Assembly (NCBI GenBank): GCA_965217615.1
Contig: CBDCIT010000016.1
Span: 1-64,000, forward strand
Length of the DNA stretch: 64,000 nt
Direction of reading: 5' to 3'
From: CAVOAK01 sp965217615
Lineage (GTDB): Bacteria; Pseudomonadota; Alphaproteobacteria; UBA8366; CAVOAK01
Translations under genes and position numbers: made by a program
Part shown: one piece after another, positions 1 to 8,774 of the stretch
Position numbering within the stretch: the first letter of the stretch is position 1
Layout of the letters: each line of letters starts with the position of its first letter
The notes under the pieces: generated by a model
Told to the model about the DNA's origin: nothing
The model's database searches: none
What the model saw: only the letters and a program-made list of their open reading frames with translations

Positions 1-196
1 GCGCAGCGCTCGACGGCCGAGTAGACGCCGAACCGGGTGCGGCCTGGTATCTCCCGATTGTGCGGGGCTTTGTGAACAGTTCTTCGAACACGGCGTGTCT
101 CCTCGTTGTGGGAGGCACAATCGTGCCGGTCACCCATCGTGAAGAAAATTATGTTGTCCCGACCCCCCTCGATCGAAGGGAAAACAGAGGGATATG
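1..196. other. No gene seen at the window edge
   Basis: No supportable coding region or RNA was recognised here. The stretch abuts the left end of a repeated cassette that begins near 230. Confidence 0.4.
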
Positions 197-511
197 TCAG
201 CGCCGCAACATATGACCCCAGACAGCATAGTCGCCCCAATATTGAATTCCACCGGTGATGGCGATGCCGGTGCAGACGATGATCTCGTCGCGCTCGGGCC
301 TCATCCGTTGGACGGTGCTCAGGGAGACGATCTCGCGGGAAGTCTTGCCCCGGCTCTTCTTCGAGGCCACGTTGCGGCGACGGGGATGGATCTCGCCGTC
401 GGCCTTCGACCGGAAGCGCTCGATCACGTAACGGTCGTCATCGAGACCGCGGCCGAACATGTGAGTGAGGAATGTGCGGGCATTGCCGCGAAACGCCTTG
501 ACCGTCTGCAT
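197..511 (-). CDS. Hypothetical ORF A, copy 1 (altered C-terminus)
   Basis: This is a 104-residue basic protein of unknown function, nearly identical to the ORF at 7762-8082 except for the last ~14 residues, which change where the repeat homology ends (near 230). The start at 511 corresponds to the MQTVKAF start of copy 2, which has an AAGGAG ribosome-binding site. Both copies keep the segment IIVCTGIAITGG and a Tyr-Trp-Gly-Asp stretch. The protein is rich in Arg and Lys. No recognisable domain was found and I assign no function. Conservation of the frame between copies is the only evidence that it is coding. Confidence 0.45.
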   Translation of the reverse strand: MQTVKAFRGNARTFLTHMFGRGLDDDRYVIERFRSKADGEIHPRRRNVASKKSRGKTSREIVSLSTVQRMRPERDEIIVCTGIAITGGIQYWGDYAVWGHMLRR

Positions 512-772
512 CGTGCCATCTCCTTCGTGTCCGTGGTTGCGAACGGCGGGAATGCCCTCCCGGACATCCCGCCGCCGCCCGCCTCACGGCCAGGCTCGGA
601 CTCATCGCGGCGCGCGGCACGCGAAGAGGGATCTCGACGAAGAGCGTCGAGGCGGTCGGTCGCGGCCCGGATTTCGGGTGAAGGAAAGGGTCGGCGCCTT
701 GACGTGTCGGGTGGGCGGCGTGGTGGAAAAGTGGAAAGCTAAGGCACCGGCGCGTCAGGATGCGCTAGAGCG
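230..772 (-). repeat. Repeat cassette copy 1 (left-truncated)
   Basis: This block matches 7801-8340 almost base for base and its right part matches 14926-15120. Homology starts sharply at about 230, where the flanks diverge, and stops at about 772, so copy 1 lacks the ORF B half present in copies 2 and 3. The nature of the element is unknown. No terminal inverted repeats or transposase were seen. Confidence 0.75.
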
Positions 773-779
773 GTTTTGA

Positions 780-1333
780 TTTTGTTTGAATCGATTGGGG
801 ATTCCCAAGCGGAGGCGATCCATGATTCAAGCTTGCATTGTACGAAATCGGCCAAGGCCAGTCGGATCTGGCGGAAGATGCCATTAAGGAAATGGACAGT
901 ATCGCCCTGGATTTGATTCCGGGCTTCGTTCAAACCCTGTATGTCTGGCCGGCATCGCGGCAGTCCGGGAACAGCGCGGGGACCGGTGGCAAAGGGGGCT
1001 TTGGGTCGAACGTTTTATAGTTTCCCGGCCGTAAGGCGGATCGCGACACTCAGTGCCCGTGCGGTTCGGGCCGCACGTACAGGCGCTGCTGCGGTTAGAA
1101 CTGACGGGACCTGCGGGAATGGCGAGCGTGCGGATTTGCTGCCACCCGGGTTGCGAGAGCCGTTCGGTTATCCCGGCAGACTATGAATAGAAAACCATTC
1201 GTAACTGCCCAGGTGGAATTATTCAGGCGTATTGCAACGGTCGCCTAGACGGTGCGGGGTGAGGCCCCTGAACGGCGATAGTCCAGATGACTCATGACCC
1301 GACAACAGCAACGATCCGGGGATTTGGTTGAAT
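780..1333. other. Mostly non-coding stretch downstream of the dehydrogenase
   Basis: Apart from the SEC-C relic at 1021-1098 no gene is supportable. The sequence around 775-850 has a T-rich, IS-end-like look, but no inverted partner was found. Confidence 0.35.
1021..1098 (+). pseudogene. SEC-C zinc-binding motif remnant
   Basis: A short frame ends in CPCGSGRTYRRCCG followed by a stop. This is the SEC-C motif (CPCGSGKxYKxCC), a C-terminal zinc-binding tail found on SecA and on several small stand-alone proteins. A stop codon lies just upstream (1018-1020), and the neighbouring frame upstream (838-1020) shows nothing recognisable. I read it as the relic of a C-terminus, not a functional gene. 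The family of the parent protein cannot be determined. Confidence 0.4.
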
Positions 1334-2320
1334 TTACGATGCGGCAACCTCTTTCAATTGCTGCAGCAGCTGACTGTCGATTTTCAGTTGGCCACCGGCA
1401 AGCGCCGCTTCCGTCCTAGCGCGGCTACCTTCGCCAGGCAGGCGGATGCCCATGTCCGCATCGATCGGGCGCGAGGCCTTGATCCCTTCCAATAGCGTTG
1501 CCGTCCGCGCTTCGAAAGTCTTTGCGTCTCCGAAGGCGGCTGGATCTATCGCCATGATCAGACTGCCGCGGTTCTTGGTGTCTTCCTGCAGAATATCCGC
1601 ACCGGTCAGCGGACCGGTCAGAATTTCGACCATCAACGCAAGGCCGGAACCTTTTGCTCCGCCGAAAGAGAGGACTGCGCCGCGTAGCGCCGCGGCCGGG
1701 TCCGTTGTAAGAGCCCCGTCTTCGTCGTAAGCGATCCCGTCGGCTATGCTTTCGCCGCGCGCCTGGGCTTGGACCAACCCAAAGAAAGCCATTGCGGCTG
1801 TTGTCATATCCAGCGTGACAATTCCGCCCCGGTGGGGCACCGATATTGCGATTGGGTTGGTCCCTAGAATAGGGTCACAGCCGCCTTCAACCGCAACGGC
1901 CTTTGGCGTTCCGCACATCACGACCCCGATCTTGCCGGCTTTCGCAATCTTGCTTGCGAAATAGCCGATGGCACCTGTTGAGGTCGAGGTGCCGGACATG
2001 GCAACCAGGCCTATCCCGCATAGCGTTGCAGCTTCGGAAGCCACGTCGACTGCGCGATCCATGACCACCATGCCGACTTGACCGTTTCCCCTGATATGGG
2101 CGACAGCCGGAAACGGCCTTTCAATGACAATGGGAGTGGCATCGGGTGAAGGCTGGACCGCCTTCTGTGGTATTTTGATTAGCCCCTGATTGTTGCCGCT
2201 TAGTTCTGCGTATAACAATACATCCCGCACGATTTCCCGATCGGTGCCCGAGAGTCCCAAGGCTTCCAGCGCCGCGTCGGTAACGTGTTTGAGATCCTCG
2301 TAGGATATTGTTTCTTGCAT
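1334..2320 (-). CDS. Malate/L-lactate dehydrogenase family (Ldh_2) oxidoreductase
   Basis: The 328-residue protein belongs to the Ldh_2 family (AllD/ComC/malate dehydrogenase type), NAD(P)-dependent enzymes that oxidise 2-hydroxyacids such as malate, ureidoglycolate or sulfolactate and are unrelated to classical Rossmann LDH. Support comes from the N-terminal helical segment, the conserved GTNPIAISVP and DMTTAA blocks (about residues 152-175) and the Gly-rich GGAKGSGLAL segment near 220, all typical of the family. Length is slightly short of the usual 340-360. The start has a G-rich ribosome-binding site. It stands alone beside an IS1380 relic, so context gives no substrate. Confidence 0.8.
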   Translation of the reverse strand: MQETISYEDLKHVTDAALEALGLSGTDREIVRDVLLYAELSGNNQGLIKIPQKAVQPSPDATPIVIERPFPAVAHIRGNGQVGMVVMDRAVDVASEAATLCGIGLVAMSGTSTSTGAIGYFASKIAKAGKIGVVMCGTPKAVAVEGGCDPILGTNPIAISVPHRGGIVTLDMTTAAMAFFGLVQAQARGESIADGIAYDEDGALTTDPAAALRGAVLSFGGAKGSGLALMVEILTGPLTGADILQEDTKNRGSLIMAIDPAAFGDAKTFEARTATLLEGIKASRPIDADMGIRLPGEGSRARTEAALAGGQLKIDSQLLQQLKEVAAS

Positions 2321-2338
2321 GTTGTAGGCCCCCTATTC

Positions 2339-3062
2339 TCAACCGGGATTTCCCATATGGAACCCTCCCAGCCCGCTGAGTGTGGCTCGAAACCGCTCGA
2401 TGTGCAATTTGCCTTCGAATGACGGCCATCTTCGCGCCGATCCGGATGATTGAGGACCAATTGACGGCGTAGGTGGCGCGGAATGGCATTTTTTGCCGGC
2501 GATCCGGGCGCACCGATCCTGTCGGCGGCGACGCGAAGGAATGGGGTGCCATCGCTCATGCCGGGGCTGGCGGCGGTCTAAGCTGGTCGATACAGCGCAG
2601 GATGTCGGCGAACAGGTCACGAGGAATGATAACCTCGGCCATCTGGAACGTGACGTAGCGCCCGTGGCGTACGATCTTCGCTCCGATCTTGATGAGCTTC
2701 TCTCGCAGGCTGGTCAGTGACCACTGTTCCACGGCATCGGGCAGCGCGAGGGTGCGCATGAAGTTGCCGAGGTTGTAGGCAAGCGCGTGAAGCTGGAGGC
2801 GAACGGCATTGTGGTCGAACCTGCGGCACGACAGGCGTGTCCACCGGATCGCGTTCTTGCCCTCCTTGATCCATTGCTCAGCCGTACCGCGCTGATTGTA
2901 GAACGCGACCACCCGCTCGGCGGGGCGGCCCAGGTTGGTGACGATGAACCCGATCCGCGGGTACAACTCATCCGGATGCCACTCGACCTTGGCGATGACG
3001 CGGCGGGGCTTGTCCCAGGTTCCGGCCTGATAACTGAAGCTGGCATGATACCGGCGCACGTC
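2339..3062 (-). mobile_element. IS1380-family element, remnant
   Basis: Only the 3' part of an IS1380-type element survives. The transposase frame is cut at 3060 exactly where a 92-bp MITE-like repeat (3063-3154) begins, and sequence beyond that repeat does not continue the transposase. The downstream end near 2339 is placed only because the dehydrogenase start region follows. No terminal repeat could be verified. Confidence 0.55.
2556..3059 (-). pseudogene. IS1380-family transposase, C-terminal fragment
   Basis: The 167 residues match the C-terminal third of IS1380-family DDE transposases: the block around KVEWHPDELYPRIGFIVTN, then YNQRGTAEQWIKEGK (which carries the terminal catalytic Glu region), LQLHALAYNLGNF, and the closing REKLIKIGAKIVRHGRY segment. 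The N-terminal RNase-H core with the first two Asp residues is missing, so it cannot be active. The break coincides with a MITE-1 copy. Confidence 0.85.
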
Positions 3063-3154
3063 TGTTATTCGGCGCGAAGGTCCGACGCCGATCGGCGCGC
3101 TAACCCTTTGAGATTCCTTGATTCTGTGGGGTCAAATTTTCGCGCCGAACAACA
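3063..3154 (-). repeat. MITE-1 copy 1 (92 bp)
   Basis: This is one of five ~92-bp elements with imperfect terminal inverted repeats (TGTTATTCGGCGCG at one end and its inverted form ending GAACAACA or AATAACA at the other) and an inner palindrome centred on GATC. It lies exactly at the break of the IS1380 transposase. Confidence 0.8.
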
Positions 3155-3195
3155 CTGCGCGCCCGTGCGAATTCCATTCCCGCCCACAGGCTCAA

Positions 3196-3486
3196 TCATC
3201 TCTTCTGATTCTTGCTGACGGCGAAGCCGGTCGACCCCTTGCCCCTCGGACGGCGGATCGTATAACCCCAGTTGCCCAGTTTGAATGACTTGTCATGTTT
3301 CAGGCCGGAAACCGCTCTGAGTATCTTCTCGGCAACCGGGTCATGTGTGACGGCCGCCTTCCCGGCCAGTTGCTGTACGTACCATTTCGAGAACACAGCT
3401 TCGCCAAGATCGTCGCCAACCGACTTGCGCAGAGCGTTCAGCTTTCTCAAGTGGCCTTTGGACAGTGTTTCTTCGTTGATCGCCAT
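3196..3486 (-). CDS. Hypothetical small basic protein
   Basis: This ~96-residue Lys/Arg-rich protein starts at the ATG at 3486 (AGAGGGA ribosome-binding site about 12 bases upstream). The frame is open further upstream to 3597. Visible features are an N-terminal helical segment with repeated Leu/Lys, a KWYVQQLAGKAAVTHDPVAEKIL segment and a basic Gly-rich tail (RRPRGKGSTGF). I do not recognise a family. Its size and charge would suit a nucleic-acid-associated protein, but that is only inference. It lies between the MITE-1 copy and an unassigned region before the HU gene. Confidence 0.55.
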   Translation of the reverse strand: MAINEETLSKGHLRKLNALRKSVGDDLGEAVFSKWYVQQLAGKAAVTHDPVAEKILRAVSGLKHDKSFKLGNWGYTIRRPRGKGSTGFAVSKNQKR

Positions 3487-3597
3487 TTTCTGAAGATCCC
3501 TCTTTGGATGACAGGTCTTAATTGAAGCCTTTTCCCCTCTTAACCCAGAGGGTGGCTTTCGCCAACTGTCAAAACTCATGCCTGGCACATGGAACAA

Positions 3598-3924
3598 CTG
3601 AGCTTGGACGGACGGTCAGTTGAACCTCGTGTGGGCTCCAAACCCTTGCACTATTGTCGAGGGATCCGGATCTTGAACGCCGTTCGGGACTGCCGCCACG
3701 GCAAGCCGGCCGGTTTTAGCGATGGTATCTTCCGCCGGATCGGCAATGCCACGATCGATTTCATTTAGTATGTCCGTCCTGCACGACCGAAGCCAATGCC
3801 CGCCATTATGGTGCAAGCTGGCCAAGCCATCGCTAAAGTCTTCGCAGACAACTTTGTTCCTCCATTTGTTGTTATACGTTGTATGTTCTTCGCCTCAGGG
3901 TAATTTGCAGAAGTGAAAGGGTGA
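3598..3924. other. Intergenic region upstream of the HU-like gene
   Basis: No supportable gene was found. It presumably holds the promoter of the HU-like gene. The run from 3860 to 3900 is AT-rich relative to the surroundings. Confidence 0.4.
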
Positions 3925-3927
3925 GTG

Positions 3928-4215
3928 ATGAGCCGAGCCGCCTTTATTGAGAATGTCGCCAAGAAGGGCAACATGAGCAAGGCCGACGCAAAAAGAACGG
4001 TCGATCTTGTCCTTGGCGAAGTCGACGCCGCTCTCAAGAAATCGAAGAAGGAAGGCCGATACACGATCGGCAATTTCGGCACCTTCACGATCAGCAAACG
4101 CCCCGCGCGCAAGGGCCGAAATCCGCAAACCGGCGAACCAATCCGGATCAAGGCATCGAAGGTCTTGAAATTCAAGCCGTCTGCCAAGCTTAAGCGTGCT
4201 ACCGGAACGCGATGA
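3928..4215 (+). CDS. HU/IHF-family DNA-binding protein
   Basis: This 95-residue nucleoid protein has the HU/IHF fold: two N-terminal helices (residues 3-40, including the alternating KADAKRTVDLVLGEVDAAL helix), the IGNFGTFTI strand-turn (about 48-56) and the basic DNA-binding beta-arm with the RxGRNPQTGEPI motif (about 63-75). HU proteins bend DNA in the cytoplasm. A GTG lies one codon upstream (3925), but the ATG at 3928 fits the GAAAGG ribosome-binding site better. A basic C-terminal tail extends it slightly past the usual 90 residues. It is a single gene with no operon partner visible. Confidence 0.9.
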   Translation: MSRAAFIENVAKKGNMSKADAKRTVDLVLGEVDAALKKSKKEGRYTIGNFGTFTISKRPARKGRNPQTGEPIRIKASKVLKFKPSAKLKRATGTR

Positions 4216-4417
4216 TCGATTGCGCCGGCGCGGTGAGAAAGGCCCGCCCAACCGGCGGGCATCCTTCGTCCGGACAGCGCATATTTCCACGACATGTCCG
4301 ATTGCCGGGTCCAGGAGCGAACTGACGTTGTGGCCGATGAGTGCAACTCCAACCCAGATCTTCGTGCCGTACCCGCGTCCCTCTGTTGGCTGTAGATTTC
4401 GGGAAGAAAGCAATCAA

Positions 4418-4780
4418 ATGGAATCGGTTCAGTTCATAACCTGCGAGGACGACGGAACGGACCAAGTCATCTCTTTTGCGCTCGCATGCGGTGAGATGGA
4501 AATCACAAGTCTTACCCTATTACGCACACCTGAATTCGAAGGGATATTGGACGAAGCCGAGCGAGGGGTATCCGTTTCGCTAGAGGCTGAGACAGACGAA
4601 GACTTCGACATGCTTGAGGTTGTGATGCTGGAAGCGAACAGCGTAACGATTAAGACTCAAAAAACGAAATATGACCTCGATGTCAGTCGAGTCGATCCTG
4701 ACGAACTGTCAGAGATGAAAGTTCTCATGGAACGTATGAATTTCGACGCCGGGTTCCGGATTGAGAATGTCTACGATTGA
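4418..4780 (+). CDS. Hypothetical acidic protein
   Basis: A 120-residue, Glu/Asp-rich protein whose ATG at 4418 is preceded by GGAAGAAAG. The frame is open upstream to 4196 but that part reads as non-coding. It alternates hydrophobic and acidic stretches (for instance EMEITSLTLLRTPEF and DFDMLEVVMLEANSVTI), which suggests a small beta-rich fold. I recognise no family, signal peptide or metal site. It ends 20 bp before the left end of the IS21 element, so the element did not interrupt it. Confidence 0.55.
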   Translation: MESVQFITCEDDGTDQVISFALACGEMEITSLTLLRTPEFEGILDEAERGVSVSLEAETDEDFDMLEVVMLEANSVTIKTQKTKYDLDVSRVDPDELSEMKVLMERMNFDAGFRIENVYD

Positions 4781-4907
4781 ATAGAGCCGGACTGCTAGGG
4801 TGTTGATCGGCGTGGAATATTGACCCCCTTGGTGGGGTAATCGGCGTCCAAAATTGACCCCCCTGGTTTTGTGCTCTTGAACACACCTTGTTGTTTGGAC
4901 AGACGAG

Positions 4908-6431
4908 GTGGGGGAGATGCTGGTTGTGGAGACGATTGCGCGGATCCGTCGGGATCATCTGGTGAAGGGCGTTCCGATCAAGAAGATCGCCCGGGATTTG
5001 AGGGTTTCGAAGAACACGGTGCGCAAGGTGGTACGGGGCGATGAGACCTCCTACAGCTACGCGCGCAAGATCCAGCCGCTGCCGAAGCTGGGGCCGTGGG
5101 TGGAGGAGTTGGAGCGCCGGCTTGAGGCCAACGAGAAGAAGCCGCGCCGGGACCGCTTGTCTCTGCTGCGGATTCATGAAGACCTTGCGGCTCTGGGCTA
5201 TGGCGGCGGCTACGACGCGGTGCGCCGCTACGCCAGGACCTGGCGTCGGCGGTGGCGGCTGTTGTCGCCGTCGCAGGGTTTTGTGCCGCTGAGCTTCGAT
5301 CCCGGCGAGGCCTACCAGTTCGACTGGAGCCACGAATACGCGCGCCTGTCGGGTGTGACGACCAAGGTGAAGGCAGCGCACATGCGGCTCTGCTACAGCC
5401 GCATGCAGCTGGTTCAGATCTTCCCGCGCGAGAGCCAGGAGATGGTGTTCGAGGCGCACGATCGGGCCTTCCACTTCTTCGGCGGGGTCTGCCGGCGGGG
5501 CATCTACGACAACATGAAGACGGCGGTGAGCATGGTCTTCGTGGGCAAGGAGCGCGCCTACAACCGGCGCTTTCTGGAGCTGTGCTCCCACCATCTGGTG
5601 GAGCCGGTGGCGTGCACTCCGGGTGCGGGCTGGGAGAAGGGCCAGGTCGAGAGGCAGGTGGGTGACGTCCGCGGCCGCCTGTTCGTGCCCATCCCGCGGG
5701 GCGGCTCCTACGCCGAGATCAACGCGTGGCTGATGGATCGGTGTATCGAGGACGCCAAGAAGCGGCCGCATCCGACGATCGAGGGCAAGACGGTGTGGCA
5801 GGTGTTCGAGGAGGAGCGGCCCTTCCTGATGGCCTATCGCGGCCCCTTCGACGGCTTCCACGCCACCGAGGTATCGGTCTCCAAGACCTGTCTGGTGCGC
5901 TTCGACAACAACCACTACAGCGTGGCGGCCCGCGCCGTCGGGCGGACGGTCGACGTGCGGGCCTATGCCGATCGTATTGTCATCCGCCAGGATGGCGAGA
6001 CCGTTGCCGAACACCCCCGGAGCTTTGGACGCGGTGAGATCGCCTGCAATCCATGGCACTACGTGCCGATCCTGACACGGAAGCCCGGTGCGCTGAGGAA
6101 TGGCGCGCCTTTCAAGGGTTGGCAACTGCCCGGCGCGCTGGGCCGCATACGGGCTCGGCTGACGGGTTGCAACGACGGTGACAGGCAGTTCGTGAGGATC
6201 CTCGCGGCGGTGCTGGAGGACGGGCTGGAGGCGGTCGAGGCGGCCTGCGCCGAAGCGCTCGCCTGCGGCGCCTGCAGCGCTGATGTTGTGCTCAACATCC
6301 TCGCCCGGCAGTGCCAGCAGCAGCCGCCGCCGGCCATCCCAACGCCCGAGGGCCTGCAGCTTCGCCACCAGCCGGTGGCCGACTGCCGCCGCTACGACCG
6401 CCTGAGGGAGGCCGGTCATGGAGCGTCATGA
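4908..6431 (+). CDS. istA: IS21-family transposase IstA
   Basis: The 507-residue DDE transposase has an N-terminal helix-turn-helix (about residues 17-45, around KKIARDLRVSKNTVRKV), an integrase core with FDWSHE (first Asp), IYDNMKTA (second Asp) and GWEKGQVE (Glu), and a C-terminal beta domain. IstA cuts and joins the element ends with the help of the ATPase IstB. It overlaps istB by 14 bp, the usual IS21 arrangement. Length is normal and no internal stop is seen, so it is probably functional. Confidence 0.93.
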   Translation: MGEMLVVETIARIRRDHLVKGVPIKKIARDLRVSKNTVRKVVRGDETSYSYARKIQPLPKLGPWVEELERRLEANEKKPRRDRLSLLRIHEDLAALGYGGGYDAVRRYARTWRRRWRLLSPSQGFVPLSFDPGEAYQFDWSHEYARLSGVTTKVKAAHMRLCYSRMQLVQIFPRESQEMVFEAHDRAFHFFGGVCRRGIYDNMKTAVSMVFVGKERAYNRRFLELCSHHLVEPVACTPGAGWEKGQVERQVGDVRGRLFVPIPRGGSYAEINAWLMDRCIEDAKKRPHPTIEGKTVWQVFEEERPFLMAYRGPFDGFHATEVSVSKTCLVRFDNNHYSVAARAVGRTVDVRAYADRIVIRQDGETVAEHPRSFGRGEIACNPWHYVPILTRKPGALRNGAPFKGWQLPGALGRIRARLTGCNDGDRQFVRILAAVLEDGLEAVEAACAEALACGACSADVVLNILARQCQQQPPPAIPTPEGLQLRHQPVADCRRYDRLREAGHGAS

Positions 6432-7326
6432 TGTGCTGGCGATGATGACGGCGCTGAAGCTTGCAGGCATGCGCGCCGCCTACGACGACATCCTCGCCGA
6501 CGGGCTCAAGCGCCGTCATCCGGTGCAGCAGATCATCGGTACGCTGCTGCAGACCGAGGTCGCCGACAAGCAGGCGCGCTCCATCAAGTACCAGATGACG
6601 TCCGCCAAGCTGCCGACGGCCAAGGAGCTGGCCGACTTCGACTTCGCCGCTTCCCCGGGCAATGAGCCCCTGATCCAGGAACTCGCCGGCGGCGACTTCC
6701 TGGAGAGCAAGCGCAACATCGTGCTGGTCGGCGGCACCGGCACCGGCAAGACCCATCTCGCCGTCGCCATCGCCCGCGCCTGTATCAGAAAGGGCGCCCG
6801 TGGCCGCTGCTACAACGTCGTCGACCTGGTCAACCACCTCGAGGCCGAACTCCGCTCCGGACGCCAGGGCCGTACCGCGGACCAACTCGTCCGACGCGAC
6901 TTCGTCATCCTCGACGAACTCGGCTACCTGCCCTTCGCCCAGGCCGGCGGCCAGCTGCTGTTCCACCTGATGAGCCGGCTCTACGAGCGCACCTCGATCA
7001 TCGTCACCACCAACCTCGCTTTCGGCGAATGGCCCTCCGTCTTCGGCGACCCCAAGATGACCACCGCGCTGCTCGACCGCCTGACCCACCATTGCGAGAT
7101 CATCGAAACGAGAGCTGGCGCTTCAAGAACCGCTCCTGACCGGACGCCGGCCGTGCCTGCGGCCCGCTTGCCCCGGTGGGTCAACAGGCTTGACGTATAC
7201 GTCAAGCCCACGCGGCTTCGCTCCGCGCACCGCAAGGCGCTACACGAAGCCGCTCGGGTCCCCCCTATTGACTACAGGGACAACCTCCGCCGTGCCACTC
7301 AGGGGGTCAATATTGCACGCCGATAG
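6418..7326 (+). CDS. istB: IS21-family helper ATPase IstB, C-terminal frameshift
   Basis: IstB is a DnaC-like AAA+ ATPase that selects target DNA and activates IstA. The frame shows the Walker A block GGTGTGKTHLAVAIA (about residues 103-117), Walker B FVILDELGYLPF and the usual C-terminal KMTTALLDRLTHHCEIIET. The expected ending ESWRFKNRS-stop is present at 7110-7139 but in a different frame, so a short out-of-frame deletion near 7110 makes the protein read about 60 foreign codons through the right end of the IS, giving 302 residues where about 245 are usual. It may still be active, since the ATPase core is intact. Confidence 0.88.
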   Translation: MERHDVLAMMTALKLAGMRAAYDDILADGLKRRHPVQQIIGTLLQTEVADKQARSIKYQMTSAKLPTAKELADFDFAASPGNEPLIQELAGGDFLESKRNIVLVGGTGTGKTHLAVAIARACIRKGARGRCYNVVDLVNHLEAELRSGRQGRTADQLVRRDFVILDELGYLPFAQAGGQLLFHLMSRLYERTSIIVTTNLAFGEWPSVFGDPKMTTALLDRLTHHCEIIETRAGASRTAPDRTPAVPAARLPRWVNRLDVYVKPTRLRSAHRKALHEAARVPPIDYRDNLRRATQGVNIARR

Positions 7327-7353
7327 GGGGTCAATTTTGGACGCCGATTGACA

Positions 7354-7680
7354 TTCAACGGGCTGTTGCTTGCCGCAACGCGTGCACAGGCCAGCCTCCC
7401 TCCGTGCCCGGTTGCGCCGCTTGCTCCTGTCACTCGCGCTCCTGCGGCACCGTTCGGCATCTCTGCCGGCGTACAGCATACCGGCGGCCTTGGCCTTCGC
7501 ATGGCGCGCACGCTCCGCCCTGCGCCGCTTGTCGACGCAGGGACGGCACAAGGTGCGATCGGGCACTGGCTTCGCCTTGCCGCACCTCGGGCACATACCG
7601 CGGTCGATCCGCTCGGCGGTAATGCGTTTATAGCGCCGCCGGGCGCATGCGCGTTCCTTTTCGGGATCCTTGAATGGCAT
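7354..7680 (-). pseudogene. Cys-rich zinc-ribbon protein, truncated by IS21
   Basis: From the ATG at 7680 (AAGGGAAG ribosome-binding site) the frame encodes a highly basic protein with repeated CxxCGK and CxxC knuckles: MCPRCGKAKP, LCRPC, then LCTRCGKQQP. Such spaced cysteine pairs suggest two tandem zinc ribbons. The gene is cut at 7353 by the right end of the IS21 element and the frame runs into the IS to 7240. Function is unknown. It follows ORF A on the same strand within 100 bp and may belong to the same accessory cassette. Confidence 0.65.
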
Positions 7681-7761
7681 GTTCTTCCCTTCCGCAGTGG
7701 TGGTCCCGATGAAGGGCGTCCGGTCGGCGAAACCCGGCCGGACATCCACGAGGATCGCACC

Positions 7762-8082
7762 TCAGCGATACTTGGCGTTCACCAGCAAGCCCATCGCGCG
7801 ATCGCCCCAATATTGAATTCCACCGGTGATGGCGATGCCGGTGCAGACGATGATCTCGTCGCGCTCGGGCCTCATCCGTTGGACGGTGCTCAGGGAGACG
7901 ATCTCGCGGGGAGTCTTGCCCCGGCTCTTCTTCGAGGCCACGTTGTGGCGCCGGGGATGGATCTCGCCGTCGGCTTTCGACTTGAACCGCTCGATCACGT
8001 AACGGTCGTCATCGAGACCGCGACCGAACATGTGCGTGAGGAATGTGCGGGCATTGCCGCGAAACGCCTTGACCGTCTGCAT
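7762..8082 (-). CDS. Hypothetical ORF A, copy 2
   Basis: A 106-residue basic protein starting at the ATG at 8082, eight bases after an AAGGAG ribosome-binding site. The upstream extension to 8142 is not needed. It is nearly identical to the copy at 197-511 apart from the C-terminal residues, which here read YWGDRAMGLLVNAKYR. No family is recognised. It is followed on the same strand by the truncated zinc-ribbon gene, suggesting a small operon. Preservation of the frame, start and ribosome-binding site argues that it is a real gene. Confidence 0.55.
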   Translation of the reverse strand: MQTVKAFRGNARTFLTHMFGRGLDDDRYVIERFKSKADGEIHPRRHNVASKKSRGKTPREIVSLSTVQRMRPERDEIIVCTGIAITGGIQYWGDRAMGLLVNAKYR

Positions 8083-8751
8083 CGTGCCATCTCCTTCGTG
8101 TCCGTGGTTGCGAACGGCGGGCATGCCCTCCCGGACATCCATCCGTCGCCCGCCTCACGGCCAGGCTCGGACTCATCGCGGCGCGCAGGCACGCGAAGAG
8201 GGGCCTCGACGAAGAGCGTCGATGCGGTCGGTCGCGGCCCGGATTTCGGGTGCCGGCAAGGGTCGTCGCCTTGACCTGACGGGCGGGCGGCGTGGTGGAA
8301 AAGTAGAAAGCTAAGGCACCGGCGCGTCAGGATGCGCTCAGGCGTCAGAGGGGCGTGTAAAGGGTTGGGTCGAACAAAGCAGACAGTGACACAAGTTTGG
8401 TCTCCGCACGATCGCTTGCTAGAATCAGCCGGGCGTATTCACGACCGTCTGAACCGCGAATGACCTTCTCCAGTTCCCATATCACCGGCGAATGCTGGCC
8501 CATCGCATTCTGTCCAGCTGTTCGGTATCGCTGACCAGGAATCGGTTCCTTGTTTTTCTTCCTGTTTGCGCCCCATCTCCCCAACATTGTCTTCAATCCA
8601 CGACAAGAGTTAAGAACTTCGTGTGCCAACGATGACGCAATTCACACTCGCGAATTCTAGCCTGTTGGGTCGATATGTCTATGTATGGGGGACTCCAAAG
8701 CCGGGTTCGGTCGCAGGGTGCAGTGGACATGGAGGGCGGCATTGGCGGTTG
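7801..8751 (-). repeat. Repeat cassette copy 2 (ORF A + ORF B)
   Basis: This is the most complete copy of the cassette, holding ORF A (7762-8082) and ORF B (8345-8629) on the minus strand plus about 120 bp of conserved downstream sequence. The 7801-8340 part recurs at 230-772, and 8150-8751 recurs at 14926-15536. Copies 2 and 3 end at the same base (after GGTTGAT), where copy 3 meets a MITE-1 element. Confidence 0.8.
8345..8629 (-). CDS. Hypothetical ORF B, copy 2 (start region shifted)
   Basis: A small protein with a conserved core (EPIPGQRYRTAGQNAMGQ, then a predicted strand pair around VIWELEKVIRGSDGREYARLI). It resembles, in pattern only, short alphaproteobacterial hypothetical proteins with a xVWEVxxVxxxxDGxxHARL motif. 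A one-base difference from copy 3 near 8553 moves the first ~20 residues into another frame, so the annotated N-terminus is doubtful. Function unknown. Confidence 0.5.
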   Translation of the reverse strand: MAHEVLNSCRGLKTMLGRWGANRKKNKEPIPGQRYRTAGQNAMGQHSPVIWELEKVIRGSDGREYARLILASDRAETKLVSLSALFDPTLYTPL

Positions 8752-8774
8752 ATCTCCCGCAGAAACGGTACGCA

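Larger units (their letters stand above)
4801..7353 (+). mobile_element. IS21-family insertion sequence, full length
   Basis: The element carries istA and istB in overlapping frames and has IS21-type ends with repeated internal motifs. The left end begins TGTTGATCGGCGTGG, the right end inverted begins TGTCAATCGGCGTCC, and each end contains two copies of a TCGGCG...ATTGACCCCC block, the usual IstA binding repeats. No target duplication was evident (flanks CTAGGG and TTCAAC), so one flank may have been rearranged. On the right it truncates a zinc-ribbon gene (7354-7680). A 384-bp deletion derivative of the same element lies at 26316-26699. Confidence 0.9.

Noticed and set aside
194..742. Plus-strand frame (182 codons) opposite ORF A copy 1
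   Set aside because: The minus-strand ORF has a conserved start and ribosome-binding site in both copies; the plus-strand frame has neither and its length differs between copies.
4725..6419. Long minus-strand open frame (564 codons) opposite istA
   Set aside because: It is the antisense shadow of istA; the GC-rich codon pattern keeps the complementary frame open and there are no protein features.
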